Counted from the first letter of the stretch, positions 7,473 through 15,452 are shown. The stretch: 64,000 nt of DNA from Micromonospora echinofusca (GCF_900091445.1 NZ_LT607733.1:4987001-5051000); one strand, 5' to 3'. Notes: a model not told the origin generated them from the sequence alone. Translations and numbers: made by a program.

Positions 7473-7991
7473 ATGGGCAAGAAGACGATCCACGTCTCCG
7501 ACTTCAGCGGCACGGTCATCCAGCCCGACGACGAGGTGGTCCGCGTCGTCGTCCTGGAGCACCCGGACCTGGTCGCGGGGCCCGTGCGGCTGGACGCCAC
7601 CCCGGTCGAGGTGGAGAGCATCGACGACGCCGCGCTGGACGTCGCGGTGGTCGAGATCCACGACCGGCACGGCGACGGCGAGCCGCGCCGGGTGGTGCTC
7701 ACCGCGAGCGAGTTCGACGCGATGGCGACCGACGTGCCGATGGCGCAGCTGCTGAAGACCGCCGAGCGGGTCCGCCCGCCGAAGGCCCGCAAGGGCGCGG
7801 AGCGGGTCGACTACGGCACGATCGAGCACGCCGGCCGGCCGCACCGGGGCCGGGTCACCGAGGAGGAGGCCCGGCTGGTGCGCGAGCGGCTCGACGAGGT
7901 CAACAAGCGGCTCGCCGACGCCGGGATCCGCCAGGTGGACCCGACGGACCCCGAACACGCCGCCCGCTACGGCTTCCCCGCCGCGCCCTGA
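7473..7991 (+). CDS. Conserved-looking basic/acidic protein of unknown function (172 aa)
   Basis: ATG with a strong ACAGGAGAAG ribosome site ten bases upstream. The protein opens MGKKTIHVSDFSGTVIQPDD, then has a beta-rich acidic half (VVRVVVLEHPDLVAG; LDVAVVEIHD), a basic linker (RPPKARKGAER) and a helical C-terminus (VTEEEARLVRERLDEVNKRL) ending near DPEHAARYGF. It has no membrane segment or signal. The alternation of acidic core and basic linker recalls small nucleoid or chaperone-like proteins, but I do not recognise a named family and assign no function. It is convergent with the Clp-N gene, 6 bp apart. Confidence 0.75.
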   Translation: MGKKTIHVSDFSGTVIQPDDEVVRVVVLEHPDLVAGPVRLDATPVEVESIDDAALDVAVVEIHDRHGDGEPRRVVLTASEFDAMATDVPMAQLLKTAERVRPPKARKGAERVDYGTIEHAGRPHRGRVTEEEARLVRERLDEVNKRLADAGIRQVDPTDPEHAARYGFPAAP

Positions 7992-7997
7992 GGCGGG

Positions 7998-8723
7998 TCA
8001 TTCCCGCATCTGGACGGCCCGCAGGGCCGCCGCCACCCACTCCTCGGTCGCGGCCTTGCTGACGCCGAGCCCGCTGAGGACCCCGGCGCCGTTCTCGTGC
8101 TCCAGCAGCGCGAGCAGGATGTGCTCGGTGCCGATGTAGTTGTGCCCGAGGCGCAGGGCCTCCCGGAAGGTCAGCTCCAGCGCCTTCTTGCCCTGGGCGT
8201 CGTACGGGATCAGGTCGGGCACCTCGGCGGACGAGGGCGGCAGCGCCGCCGTCGCGGCCTCGCGTACGCGCTCCAGCGGCATCCCCTGGGCGACGATCGC
8301 CTTCGCGGCCAGGGCCTCCGGCTCGCTGAGCAGCCCCAGCACCAGGTGTTCGGGGCGGATCTCGGCGTGCCCGGTGGCCCTGGCCTCGTTCTGCGAGGCC
8401 ATCACCACGTTGCGCGCGCGGGGGGTGAACCGGGAGAAGCCCTGCTGCGGGTCGAGCGGCGTCTCGTCGGCCTTCGGGACGAAGCGCTTCTGCGCCGCCT
8501 GCTTGCTGACGCCCATGCTGCGGCCGATCTCGGTCCAGGACGCGCCGGAGCGGCGTGCCTGGTCGACGAAGTGGCCGATCAGGTGGTCGGCGATCTCCCC
8601 GAGGTGGTCGGCCGCGATGACTGCGTCGGTGAGCTGGTCGAGCGCGTCGGTGTGCGCCTTCTTGATCGCCCGGATCAGGTCGTCCAGGCGTACGGGGTTG
8701 GTCATCTGCACTGGATCCGTCAT
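7998..8723 (-). CDS. Clp N-domain (ClpC-like repeat) protein with N-terminal helix-turn-helix
   Basis: 241 residues. Residues about 60-80 (SWTEIGRSMGVSKQAAQKRF) look like a helix-turn-helix. Residues about 92-235 carry two Clp repeat motifs as in the ClpA/ClpC N-domain (FTPRARNVVMASQNEARATG with HLVLGLL, and GKKALELTFREALRLGHNYI with HILLALL). No AAA+ ATPase follows, so this is not a Clp ATPase. Such stand-alone proteins may act as regulators or adaptors for Clp proteases. The ATG at 8723 lies seven bases after a -10 box, so the mRNA seems leaderless. Two inverted repeats cover the promoter, and the HTH makes autoregulation likely. Confidence 0.82.
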   Translation of the reverse strand: MTDPVQMTNPVRLDDLIRAIKKAHTDALDQLTDAVIAADHLGEIADHLIGHFVDQARRSGASWTEIGRSMGVSKQAAQKRFVPKADETPLDPQQGFSRFTPRARNVVMASQNEARATGHAEIRPEHLVLGLLSEPEALAAKAIVAQGMPLERVREAATAALPPSSAEVPDLIPYDAQGKKALELTFREALRLGHNYIGTEHILLALLEHENGAGVLSGLGVSKAATEEWVAAALRAVQMRE

Positions 8724-8724
8724 G

Positions 8725-8771
8725 CGTCAACCATAGGTTGACGGGTGAGCATCGTCAACCAAAAGTTGACG
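8725..8771 (-). promoter_or_regulatory. Leaderless promoter overlapped by two GTCAAC operators
   Basis: On the minus strand TTGACG (8758-8753), a 17-bp spacer and TATGGT (8735-8730) form a good sigma-70 promoter. The expected start point is the A of the ATG at 8723. Two 19-bp inverted repeats sit on it: CGTCAACC-ata-GGTTGACG (8725-8743, perfect 8-bp arms, over the -10) and CGTCAAC/GTTGACG (8753-8771, 7-bp arms, over the -35), centres 28 bp apart. Binding there would block RNA polymerase. Confidence 0.75.
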
Positions 8772-8830
8772 GTCAGGGTCGGCGAGCCTCGTCCACCTCG
8801 ACGGATGACGGCCGGTGACCACGCGTAGGA

Positions 8831-8872
8831 AAGTTTCACCATTGCCTCGCTCGATATAGAAGTTTTACGATT
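8831..8872 (+). repeat. 13-bp direct repeat upstream of the M23 peptidase gene
   Basis: AAGTTTCACCATT (8831-8843) and AAGTTTTACGATT (8860-8872) differ at two positions and start 29 bp apart. TATAGA (8855-8860) lies between them and could be a -10 box. Tandem sites like these usually bind a regulator; which one is unknown. Confidence 0.4.
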
Positions 8873-8921
8873 CGGCCCTCATCGTCCGCCCTCCCGCACG
8901 GTACGAACATCGGAGGCAACA

Positions 8922-9890
8922 ATGTGTGACACACCGGAGCCAGGCAAGCTGCTCCACGTACCGGCCCGGCGCCGCGCCCTGTTCACGGCGCTGGGCGTCG
9001 GCGCCGGCATCGGGGTGCTCGGTCTGCCCAGCCCCGCGCTGGCCGCCGTCGCCGGCTGGAGCAACCCGACCCGCGGCACACTCACCTCCGGCTACAAGAG
9101 CCCCAGCCGGCCCGGTCACCTGGGCTGGGACGTGGCCAACAGCCAGGGCACCCCGATCTACGCCACCGCCGACGGAACCGTCCGGGACGTCAAGACCAAC
9201 TCGTACCCGGGCGACACGACGAGCGGCCCGCTGGCCGGCCGCACCGGCAACAGCGTCCACATCAACCACGCCGACAGCTACTTCTCCTACTACGGCCACC
9301 TGCACCGGGTGCTGGTCAGCGCCGGCCAGCGGATCAGCTGCGGGCAGCTGATCGGCCTCATGGGCAACACCGGCAACTCGACCGGCCCGCACCTGCACTT
9401 CGAGATCCACCGGCCCCGGCTGACCTCGCTGGACCCCCGGGTCTTCCTGGCCAACCGGGGCATCACCCTCGGCTCGACGGCCCCGGTGGGCAGCACCGGC
9501 TACCCGAGCGTCAGCCAGGGCGCCTCGGGCTGGGTGCCCCGGGTGATCCAGTACCTGGTGCGGGCCCGCGGCATCTCCGTCGTCGTGGACGGCATCTACG
9601 GACCAGGCTGCACCGCCTCGGTCAGGTCGTTCCAGAGCAGCCGGGGCCTCTACGCCGACGGCATGGTCGGCCCGATCACCTGGACCGCGCTCGTCCTGCC
9701 CCTGCGCGAGGGCAACTCCGGCGACCTGGTGCGCGGCCTACAGACCGCCCTCAACGCCCGGGGTGCCAGCCTCCTCGTCGACGGCGGCTTCGGCTCGGTC
9801 ACCGCCAGCGCGGTGCGCGCCTTCCAGAGCCGCAACGGCCTCGTCGCCGACGGCCTCGTCGGGCCGGTGACGTGGAGCGTGCTCATCTGA
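8922..9890 (+). CDS. Secreted M23 metallopeptidase with two peptidoglycan-binding domains
   Basis: 322 residues, GGAGG site before the ATG. The N-terminus has a basic patch (RRR) and a hydrophobic stretch (ALFTALGVGAGIGVLGL) ending in SPALAA, a signal peptide that may use the Tat or Sec route. The LytM/M23 domain (about 45-175) has the zinc ligands in HLGWD (H66, D70) and HLHFE (H157, H159). Two PG_binding_1 repeats follow (about 200-255 and 262-322), each with YGP or FGS and the D-G-x-V-G-P-x-T-W ending. The enzyme should cut cell-wall cross-bridges outside the membrane. It stands alone and is convergent with the response regulator gene 9 bp away. Confidence 0.92.
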   Translation: MCDTPEPGKLLHVPARRRALFTALGVGAGIGVLGLPSPALAAVAGWSNPTRGTLTSGYKSPSRPGHLGWDVANSQGTPIYATADGTVRDVKTNSYPGDTTSGPLAGRTGNSVHINHADSYFSYYGHLHRVLVSAGQRISCGQLIGLMGNTGNSTGPHLHFEIHRPRLTSLDPRVFLANRGITLGSTAPVGSTGYPSVSQGASGWVPRVIQYLVRARGISVVVDGIYGPGCTASVRSFQSSRGLYADGMVGPITWTALVLPLREGNSGDLVRGLQTALNARGASLLVDGGFGSVTASAVRAFQSRNGLVADGLVGPVTWSVLI

Positions 9891-9899
9891 GCGGCACCG

Positions 9900-10505
9900 T
9901 CAGAGCCAGCCGTTGTCCCGGGCGGTGCGGAACGCCTCCGCGCGGTTGGCCACGCGGAGCTTGCTGACCGCGGCGGAGAGGTGGTTGCGGACGGTGCCCG
10001 CCGACAGGTGGGTACGCCGCGCCACCTCCGCCACCGGCGTGTCGTACTCGGCCAGCCGCAGCACGTCCAGCTCGCGGGGCGTGAGCGGGCACTCCGGCGC
10101 GGTGAGGGCGTCCGCGGCCAGCGCCGGGTCGACGTACCGGCCGCCGGCGTGCACCCGGCGGATGACGTCGGCCAGCGTCCCGCCGGGCGCGCCCTTGGGC
10201 AGGAACCCCTTGGCCCCGGCGGCCAGCGCGCGTTGCAGGTGGGGCGGCCGGCCGTGCCCGGTCAGGATCACCACCTTGCAGGCGGGCAGGACGCGCGCCA
10301 GCTCCGCGGTCACCTCCAGCCCGTCCAGGGCCGGCATCTGGAGGTCCACCACGGCCACGTCCGGCCGGTGGGCGAGCGCGGCGGTCACCGCGGTCCGCCC
10401 GTCCGACGCCTCGGTCACGACCTCCAGGTCGGACTCCAGACCGAGCAGGGCGGCCAGCGCCGCCCGGATCAGGTCCTCGTCGTCGGCGAGCAGCACCCTG
10501 ATCAC
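9900..10505 (-). CDS. NarL/LuxR-family response regulator
   Basis: 201 residues. The receiver domain (1-120) has the acidic pocket DDE (8-10), phospho-acceptor Asp54 in VVDLQMP, T81-region VVILTGHG and Lys in FLPKG. The C-terminal LuxR helix-turn-helix (about 138-195) reads LTPRELDVLRLAEYDTPVAE and ARRTHLSAGTVRNHLS. Its start overlaps the stop of the histidine kinase gene (ATGA-type), so the two are translated together. It probably controls the ABC exporter encoded upstream in the same operon, as is usual for such four-gene units. Confidence 0.93.
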   Translation of the reverse strand: MIRVLLADDEDLIRAALAALLGLESDLEVVTEASDGRTAVTAALAHRPDVAVVDLQMPALDGLEVTAELARVLPACKVVILTGHGRPPHLQRALAAGAKGFLPKGAPGGTLADVIRRVHAGGRYVDPALAADALTAPECPLTPRELDVLRLAEYDTPVAEVARRTHLSAGTVRNHLSAAVSKLRVANRAEAFRTARDNGWL

Positions 10506-11650
10506 GGGCGGGTCCGTACCGTCACGTCGAGGCGGAACACCCCGTCGTCTGTCCGGTGCCGCAGCGAGCCCCGCGCCTCGGCCATCCGCTCGGCCAGCCC
10601 GCGCAACCCGAAGCTGTGCCGGTCAGGCGACGCACCCTCGGCGCCGTCGTTCGTCATGGTCATCCGTACCTCGTCCTCGTCCTGGCTGATCTCGATGGTG
10701 CACCAGGTGGCCCGGCTGTGCCGCAGCACGTTGGTGCTGGCCTCCCGCAGCACCGCGACGAACTGCCGGGCGATCTCCGACGGTACGTCGTCCGGCGGCA
10801 ACGCGACCGCGCAGCGGATGCCGGAGGAACGCAGCACCTGCTCCACCGCGGCGATCTGGTCCCCGAGGTCCACCGCACGGTACCCGTGTACCACCTCGCG
10901 CAGCTCGACCAGCGCCGACGCGGCCAGTCGCTGCACCTCGGCCGCCTCCGAGCTGGCCCGCCCGGCGTCCGTCGCCGCCAGCCGGGACGCCAGCTCCGCC
11001 TTGAGCGCGATGACCGAGAGGCTGTGCCCGAGCAGGTCGTGCACGTCGCGCGCGAAGCGCAGCCGCTCCTCGGTCGCGGCGAGCCGCCCCTGGGCGGCCC
11101 GCCCCCGCTGCGCCTCGACGAGCAGCCCCCACAGCCAGAGCTGGAGGGCGTTCCACGCGGCCATGGAGACGCCGGCGACCAGCACGATGGTGACCTGGCT
11201 GCGGACGGGAGCCCCATTCCAGGCCGCCACCCCGGCGGCCACCGCCACGGTCAGCAGCGCCGCCGGGCCGGCGGCCCACCAGCGCGACAGCATCGGTACC
11301 GAGCCGATCACCGACGCGCCGAGGAAACCCCAGGTCGCCCACTCCGGCGCCCCCACCGGCCCCACCAGGGGTACGGAGACCACGGCCGCCACGACGAACA
11401 CGACGAGCAGGCGGCGCCGCACGGCCCCCGCCAGCCACGGGGTGATCGCACCGTAGAGCGCGCCGGCCTGCGCGACGACGAACAGGACGATGCCCACCGC
11501 CCCGGCTGCCGTCCACCCCGGATCGTCCTCCCGCGACAGCCCGGCGGCGGCCAGCAGCAGCGTCCCCAGGACCCCGCTGCCGACGGTGGTGAGGGTGACG
11601 ACGCGGGCGCGGCGCAGGCCGAGATCCCGCTCGACCTGCGCCCGGTCCAT
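10502..11650 (-). CDS. Sensor histidine kinase (HisKA_3 / NarL-partner type)
   Basis: 382 residues from ATG 11650, which has GGGGACG upstream; an ATG at 11695 that overlaps the permease stop (ATGA) would add 15 residues and is a real alternative. Five or so hydrophobic segments occupy residues about 20-170 with short loops, so the signal is likely sensed in or at the membrane. The phospho-acceptor His lies in RFARDVHDLLGHSLSV, the HisKA_3 motif. The ATP-binding domain has VLREASTNVLRHS (N box), MTNDG and FGLRGLAERM. It pairs with the response regulator encoded next. The ABC exporter upstream may be both its target and its signal source. Confidence 0.9.
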   Translation of the reverse strand: MDRAQVERDLGLRRARVVTLTTVGSGVLGTLLLAAAGLSREDDPGWTAAGAVGIVLFVVAQAGALYGAITPWLAGAVRRRLLVVFVVAAVVSVPLVGPVGAPEWATWGFLGASVIGSVPMLSRWWAAGPAALLTVAVAAGVAAWNGAPVRSQVTIVLVAGVSMAAWNALQLWLWGLLVEAQRGRAAQGRLAATEERLRFARDVHDLLGHSLSVIALKAELASRLAATDAGRASSEAAEVQRLAASALVELREVVHGYRAVDLGDQIAAVEQVLRSSGIRCAVALPPDDVPSEIARQFVAVLREASTNVLRHSRATWCTIEISQDEDEVRMTMTNDGAEGASPDRHSFGLRGLAERMAEARGSLRHRTDDGVFRLDVTVRTRP

Positions 11651-11691
11651 GTTCACGTCCCCGTGGCCGGGTGACGCGATCGCTGCCCCGA

Positions 11692-12534
11692 TCATCCGTG
11701 CCGGGGCTCCCACCGGAAGTACCGGCCCGCCAGGAACACCGACACCACCAGCCAAACCAGCAGCACCCCGAACGAGGGCAGCGTCTCGACGATGGTGCCG
11801 GCGAAACCCAGGGTCTGGCCCTCGTCGGTGCGGCCGAGCCAGCCGACGCGCATGACCTCGGTGAACGGACCGTTGGGCAGGAACCAGAGCGCCCGCTCCA
11901 ACGACTCCGGCAACACGTCGAGCGGCAGCAGCGCACCCGGCGTGGCGAGGAAGATCACCACAGTCGGCATGGTGGTCAGCATGGCCGCCTCGGAGGTGCG
12001 GGTGATCGCGGAGAGCGCGGCCGAGAACGCCGCCATGATCGCGGACCCGAACAGCAGGGCCAACGCCATGACCAACGGGTTCCTGGGCAGCGGCAGGTCG
12101 AGCACCAGCAGGGCGTAGAGGGCCAGCAGGACGAACTGGACCAGGAAGATCACGACGGTGCTGGTAGCCGTGCCGATCAGGATCGTGCGGTCCGAGGGGA
12201 GCCCGGCACGCAGCCGCTTGAGCACCAACTCCTGGCGGCGCGCCGCGTACACGGTGGTCAGGTGGTGGTGCACCAGGAAGACCATGATCAGCGTGGTGAC
12301 GCTAGCGACCCGGCGGACGCCGGGCACCGTCTGGCCGGCGTGCTCGCTGACCAGCAGCAGGGCGATCAGCAGCGGCGTCACGACGGACATCACGGTCGAC
12401 GTCCAGTTGCGGCGCAACGCCAGCGACTCCATCTTCAGCATCGCGACCACCTGCCAGAACGGCTTCCGGCCACGGTCCCCGCGTGCGGCAGGGGCGGTGG
12501 TGGTGGGGTCCTGCGTCGTCATCGTCCCGCTCAT
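11692..12534 (-). CDS. ABC-2 type transporter permease
   Basis: 280 residues with six hydrophobic segments: about 45-65, 80-98 and four more between 120 and 275 (for example TVVIFLVQFVLLALYALLVL and FGVLLVWLVVSVFLAGRYF). The N-terminal 25 residues are polar and cytoplasmic. This is the layout of DrrB/ABC-2 permeases that export drugs, lipids or peptides with a separate ATPase. Its start overlaps the ATPase stop, and its stop lies 41 bp before (or, with the alternative start, overlaps) the kinase gene. Confidence 0.88.
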   Translation of the reverse strand: MSGTMTTQDPTTTAPAARGDRGRKPFWQVVAMLKMESLALRRNWTSTVMSVVTPLLIALLLVSEHAGQTVPGVRRVASVTTLIMVFLVHHHLTTVYAARRQELVLKRLRAGLPSDRTILIGTATSTVVIFLVQFVLLALYALLVLDLPLPRNPLVMALALLFGSAIMAAFSAALSAITRTSEAAMLTTMPTVVIFLATPGALLPLDVLPESLERALWFLPNGPFTEVMRVGWLGRTDEGQTLGFAGTIVETLPSFGVLLVWLVVSVFLAGRYFRWEPRHG

Positions 12535-13514
12535 CGGACGGCCTCCGGTTCCGCAAGCTGATCGGTCAGGTCATGGTCAGCGGCGATGTCCAGGAAGACA
12601 TCCTCCAGGGTCGCGGGTCGGGCCGACAGAGCTGCCAGCCGGATGTCACCCGCGTTGGCCCACTCGAGCAGCCGGGTGAGATCGGCTTGGAGCTGGCGGG
12701 ACTCGTAGACCACCCGGTCGCCGTCGACCAGGCGGGTGGCGTGCGGCAGGTCGGGCAGCACGTCCGTCCCGAGCAGCCGGAAGCTGATCCGGGCGGGCAG
12801 GGTGCGGACGACGTCCTCCGGAGCGCCGGTGGCGACGATGTTTCCGCCCCGCATGATCGCCACCCGGTCGGCGAGTACCTCGGCCTCCTCCAGGTAGTGC
12901 GTGGTGAGCAGGACCGTGGTCCCACCCTTCTGGAGCTCACGGACGACGTCCCAGGTGCGGCGCCGCGAGGCCGGATCCATCCCGGTGGTCGGCTCGTCGA
13001 GGAAGAGCACCTCAGGCCGGCCGAGCACGGCCAGCGCCAGCTCCAGCCGCCGGCCCTCGCCGCCGGAGAGCTGCTCGACGGCCACGTTCATCCGGTCGCC
13101 GAGGTCGACCAGGTCCAGCACCTCGGCGGTGCTCTGCGGCCGGACGGTGAGCGACCGCCAGATCTCCACCGTCTCGCGGACGGTGAGCGAACCCGTGAAC
13201 CCGCCGTGCTGGAGCATCACCCCCGTGCGGGGGCGCACCGAGTTGCGGTCCCGGACCGGGTCCAGCCCGAGCACCCGGACCCGGCCGGAGGTGGCCGGTT
13301 GCAGCCCCTCCAGCACTTCGATGGTGGTGGTCTTGCCGGCACCGTTGGTGCCCAGCAGGGCGAACAGCTCGCCCCGGCGGATCCGCAGCGAGATGCCGCG
13401 CACCGCCTCGAACTCCCCGTAGCTGCGGCGCAGCCCGTCCACTTCGATCACGACGTCATCCATGCTCATCAGGCTGCCGTCGGTGGGCGACAGTTCCAAC
13501 CCCCGTCGCGTCAT
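12531..13514 (-). CDS. ABC transporter ATP-binding protein (DrrA-like)
   Basis: 327 residues from ATG 13514, preceded by GGTGGGA; internal ATGs at 13469 and 13463 are possible. The ATPase domain has Walker A GTNGAGKTT, signature LSGGEGRRLELAL, Walker B VLFLDEPTTGMD and the H-loop LLTTHYLEEAE. The last 80 residues (after ATGAPEDVVRTLP) match the C-terminal extension of DrrA-type exporters. With the permease it makes a two-subunit exporter, and kinase plus regulator complete the operon. The cargo is unknown; a link to the adjacent biosynthetic cluster is possible but not shown. Confidence 0.92.
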   Translation of the reverse strand: MTRRGLELSPTDGSLMSMDDVVIEVDGLRRSYGEFEAVRGISLRIRRGELFALLGTNGAGKTTTIEVLEGLQPATSGRVRVLGLDPVRDRNSVRPRTGVMLQHGGFTGSLTVRETVEIWRSLTVRPQSTAEVLDLVDLGDRMNVAVEQLSGGEGRRLELALAVLGRPEVLFLDEPTTGMDPASRRRTWDVVRELQKGGTTVLLTTHYLEEAEVLADRVAIMRGGNIVATGAPEDVVRTLPARISFRLLGTDVLPDLPHATRLVDGDRVVYESRQLQADLTRLLEWANAGDIRLAALSARPATLEDVFLDIAADHDLTDQLAEPEAVR

Positions 13515-13618
13515 GTTCCCACCGTGTCGTACGCATGCCCGACCCGTGTGTCCCCCACGTCCGGAGCAGGCGGGCCGCCCGGTAGCAGCGGACGCGCGAA
13601 CGCGGACACGACGCCGAG

Positions 13619-13658
13619 CGGCCGGTGGCCCGGTGCTCCCCGGGGGCTCAACCGGCCG
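13619..13658. terminator. Weak hairpin at the end of the amidase gene
   Basis: CGGCCGGT (13619-13626) pairs with ACCGGCCG (13651-13658) around a 24-base GC-rich loop. It overlaps the last codons of the amidase gene. The 133-bp gap 13515-13647 otherwise should hold the promoter of the leftward ABC/two-component operon, though I see no convincing hexamers. Confidence 0.35.
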
Positions 13659-15123
13659 GGTGGGCGGCGAACGGCGGCACGTCCACCGGAAGTTCCGGCA
13701 GCACCCCGGCGAGCGCCTCGACCTTCGTCCACGTCATGGTCACCTGGTCGAGGTCCCCGTCCCCCAGCGGGACGCCCAGCTCGCCGAACGCCCGCGCCAG
13801 CCGCTCCCGCCGTACGGGGTCGACGCCGTCGGCCGGTGCCTCGGGCACGCAGACGGACGCGAGGTCCGTCACGACCTCCAGCTTCGGCTCCCGCTCGTGC
13901 CAGCCCGTACGCCGCTGGTAGACGTCGGCGACGGCGGCCAGCTCGAAGTCGCGGCCGGGCGCGGCGGCGAGTTGCAGCGACAGCGGCATCCCGTCGCCGT
14001 CGACGCCCATCGGCAGCGCCAGCGCGGGGAAGCCGACCGCGCTCCAGGCGCTGGGCAGGAAGGAGATCATCTGGAGGCTGGCCTGGTCGTCGTAGCGGGG
14101 GGCGCCGGACGGCCAGGCGGGCGTGGCGACGACGTCGACGTCGCGCAACCGCGCCCGCAGGGCGTCGGCGCCCCAGCCGCGCACCCGCTGGGCCCGCAGG
14201 TACGTCTCCGCCGGGAGCACGCCGCCGAGCGCGACGTTCCACCGGAAGGGTCGCCCGTAGTCGCTCCAGCGCGCCCGCAGCTGCGCCCCGTGCACCTCGA
14301 AAGCCTCCACCAGCATCGTCACGAGCTGCGCGGCGAAGAGCGGGAACGCCTCGTCGAACGGCACGTCGACGACCTGCGCCCCGGCGGCCCGCAGCTCGTC
14401 GAGCGCGGCGTCGAAGGCGGCGGCGGTGTCCTCGGTCAGCGCGGCGGCGTAGCGCACCAGGTCGCCCGGGACGCCGACGCGTACGCCCGCGAGGTCGGCC
14501 AGCGGCGGCCGGGACAGCTCCGCGGGCCGGTCCGCCATCACGGCGAGCAGCCGCGCGCACTCCCGGGCCGTACGCGCCAGCGGGCCCGTGGTCTCGACCG
14601 AGCGCGCCAGCGGGCGGACGCCCGTCGCCGGCAGGAGGCCCTGCGTCGGCTTCAGCCCGGTGACGCCGCACAGCGCGGCCGGGATCCGGATGCTGCCGTT
14701 GCTGTCGGTGCCGATGCCCGCGTCGAAGAACCCGGCGGGGATGCCGTTGGCGCTGCCGCAGCTCGACCCGCCGGTGAACCGGTGGGGGTCCCACGGGTTG
14801 CGGGGCACCGGGAAGGGCGCCTCCGGGTCCGGCCGGGACAGCGCGTGCTCGCCCATCGTGGTCTTGCCGACGATCAGCGCGCCCGCGGCGCGCAGCCGTG
14901 CCACCACGGTCGCGTCGCGGTCGGCCCACCAGTCCGCGTCGTGCACGACGCTCTGGCAGGTGCTCGGCGCGCCGGCCACGGCGACGACGTCCTTGACGCC
15001 GATCAGCGTGCCGCGCAGCGGCCCGTCCGCGCCTGCGTCGACGGTCGGGAATCGGTGCAGGAAGGTGCCGAGCATCGGCCCGAGCCGGTCGGCCCGCTCG
15101 GCTGCGGCGGCGACGTGGTCCAT
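13648..15123 (-). CDS. Amidase-signature family hydrolase
   Basis: 491 residues. The amidase-signature Ser-cisSer-Lys triad is visible: Lys in LIGVKDVVAV (near residue 44), the cis-Ser in the Gly/Ser-rich FTGGSSCGSA (near 120), and the nucleophile in GTDSNGSIRIPAALCG (near 143). The remaining 300 residues fit this family (indole-acetamide hydrolase, GatA-like and biosynthetic amidases). The start codon lies one base after the stop of a 72-residue ORF, and the ribosome site GGTGAG is inside that ORF. In polyketide pathways such enzymes remove amino-acyl protecting groups or hydrolyse amides; here a role on an asparagine-derived group, or resistance, is conceivable but unproven. Confidence 0.88.
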   Translation of the reverse strand: MDHVAAAAERADRLGPMLGTFLHRFPTVDAGADGPLRGTLIGVKDVVAVAGAPSTCQSVVHDADWWADRDATVVARLRAAGALIVGKTTMGEHALSRPDPEAPFPVPRNPWDPHRFTGGSSCGSANGIPAGFFDAGIGTDSNGSIRIPAALCGVTGLKPTQGLLPATGVRPLARSVETTGPLARTARECARLLAVMADRPAELSRPPLADLAGVRVGVPGDLVRYAAALTEDTAAAFDAALDELRAAGAQVVDVPFDEAFPLFAAQLVTMLVEAFEVHGAQLRARWSDYGRPFRWNVALGGVLPAETYLRAQRVRGWGADALRARLRDVDVVATPAWPSGAPRYDDQASLQMISFLPSAWSAVGFPALALPMGVDGDGMPLSLQLAAAPGRDFELAAVADVYQRRTGWHEREPKLEVVTDLASVCVPEAPADGVDPVRRERLARAFGELGVPLGDGDLDQVTMTWTKVEALAGVLPELPVDVPPFAAHPAG

Positions 15124-15124
15124 G

Positions 15125-15343
15125 TCAGCTCACCGCCGCGTGGCCCGGCCGGCCGGTCGCGACGACCCGCGGCGAGGGCCGGTCGCCGGCCAATTCCGAT
15201 TCCGTGCCCATTCTTGTGTGCCGGAAGAAGTCGCTGTACGGAAAAACAAACGGCTCGGCCGTGACATCGTCACGGACCATGACGTCCGTCTTCGCGTCAC
15301 CGTTCGACGAATGACGGCCACTGTTCCGCTTCTGGCGTGCCAC
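15125..15343 (-). CDS. Miniature FG-GAP-like ORF (72 aa), internally deleted relative of the 38.9-kb gene
   Basis: GTG start at 15343 with GGAGG five bases upstream. Residues 1-46 align with the start of the 294-residue FG-GAP protein: both begin MAR, share NGD-x3-D-x-M-x-RDD and VFP, then FR. The last 17 residues (RVVATG to AAVS) align with that protein's end (EVIATG to SVVS). About 225 central residues, including the repeat blades, are missing. DNA at both ends is also similar, including GGTGAGCTGAC just before the next start codon. The product cannot fold as a propeller. It may be a decayed duplicate kept as a translational leader for the amidase. Confidence 0.7.
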   Translation of the reverse strand: MARQKRNSGRHSSNGDAKTDVMVRDDVTAEPFVFPYSDFFRHTRMGTESELAGDRPSPRVVATGRPGHAAVS

Positions 15344-15430
15344 GAACACCTCCCCGCACCGGCCACAAAAAAATGCGCGGCCCAGGACCACGACAACTCC
15401 GACGATGGCGGCGCGGCCGTCGCGGGGTAA

Positions 15431-15452
15431 CCCCTACGGTCACCCCTCACCA
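15431..15452 (-). promoter_or_regulatory. Shared cluster motif, copy 1
   Basis: CCCCTAC, three variable bases, then CACCCCTCACCA; on the minus strand this is a direct repeat of AGGGGT with 12-bp period. The same 22-bp block occurs at 39889-39910, identical apart from the three central bases and placed similarly upstream of the related FG-GAP gene. This copy lies between the leftward miniature ORF/amidase and the rightward exporter gene, so it could serve both. The 12-bp direct repeat geometry suits a SARP- or LuxR-type activator, but no such regulator gene is in the window. Confidence 0.6.
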
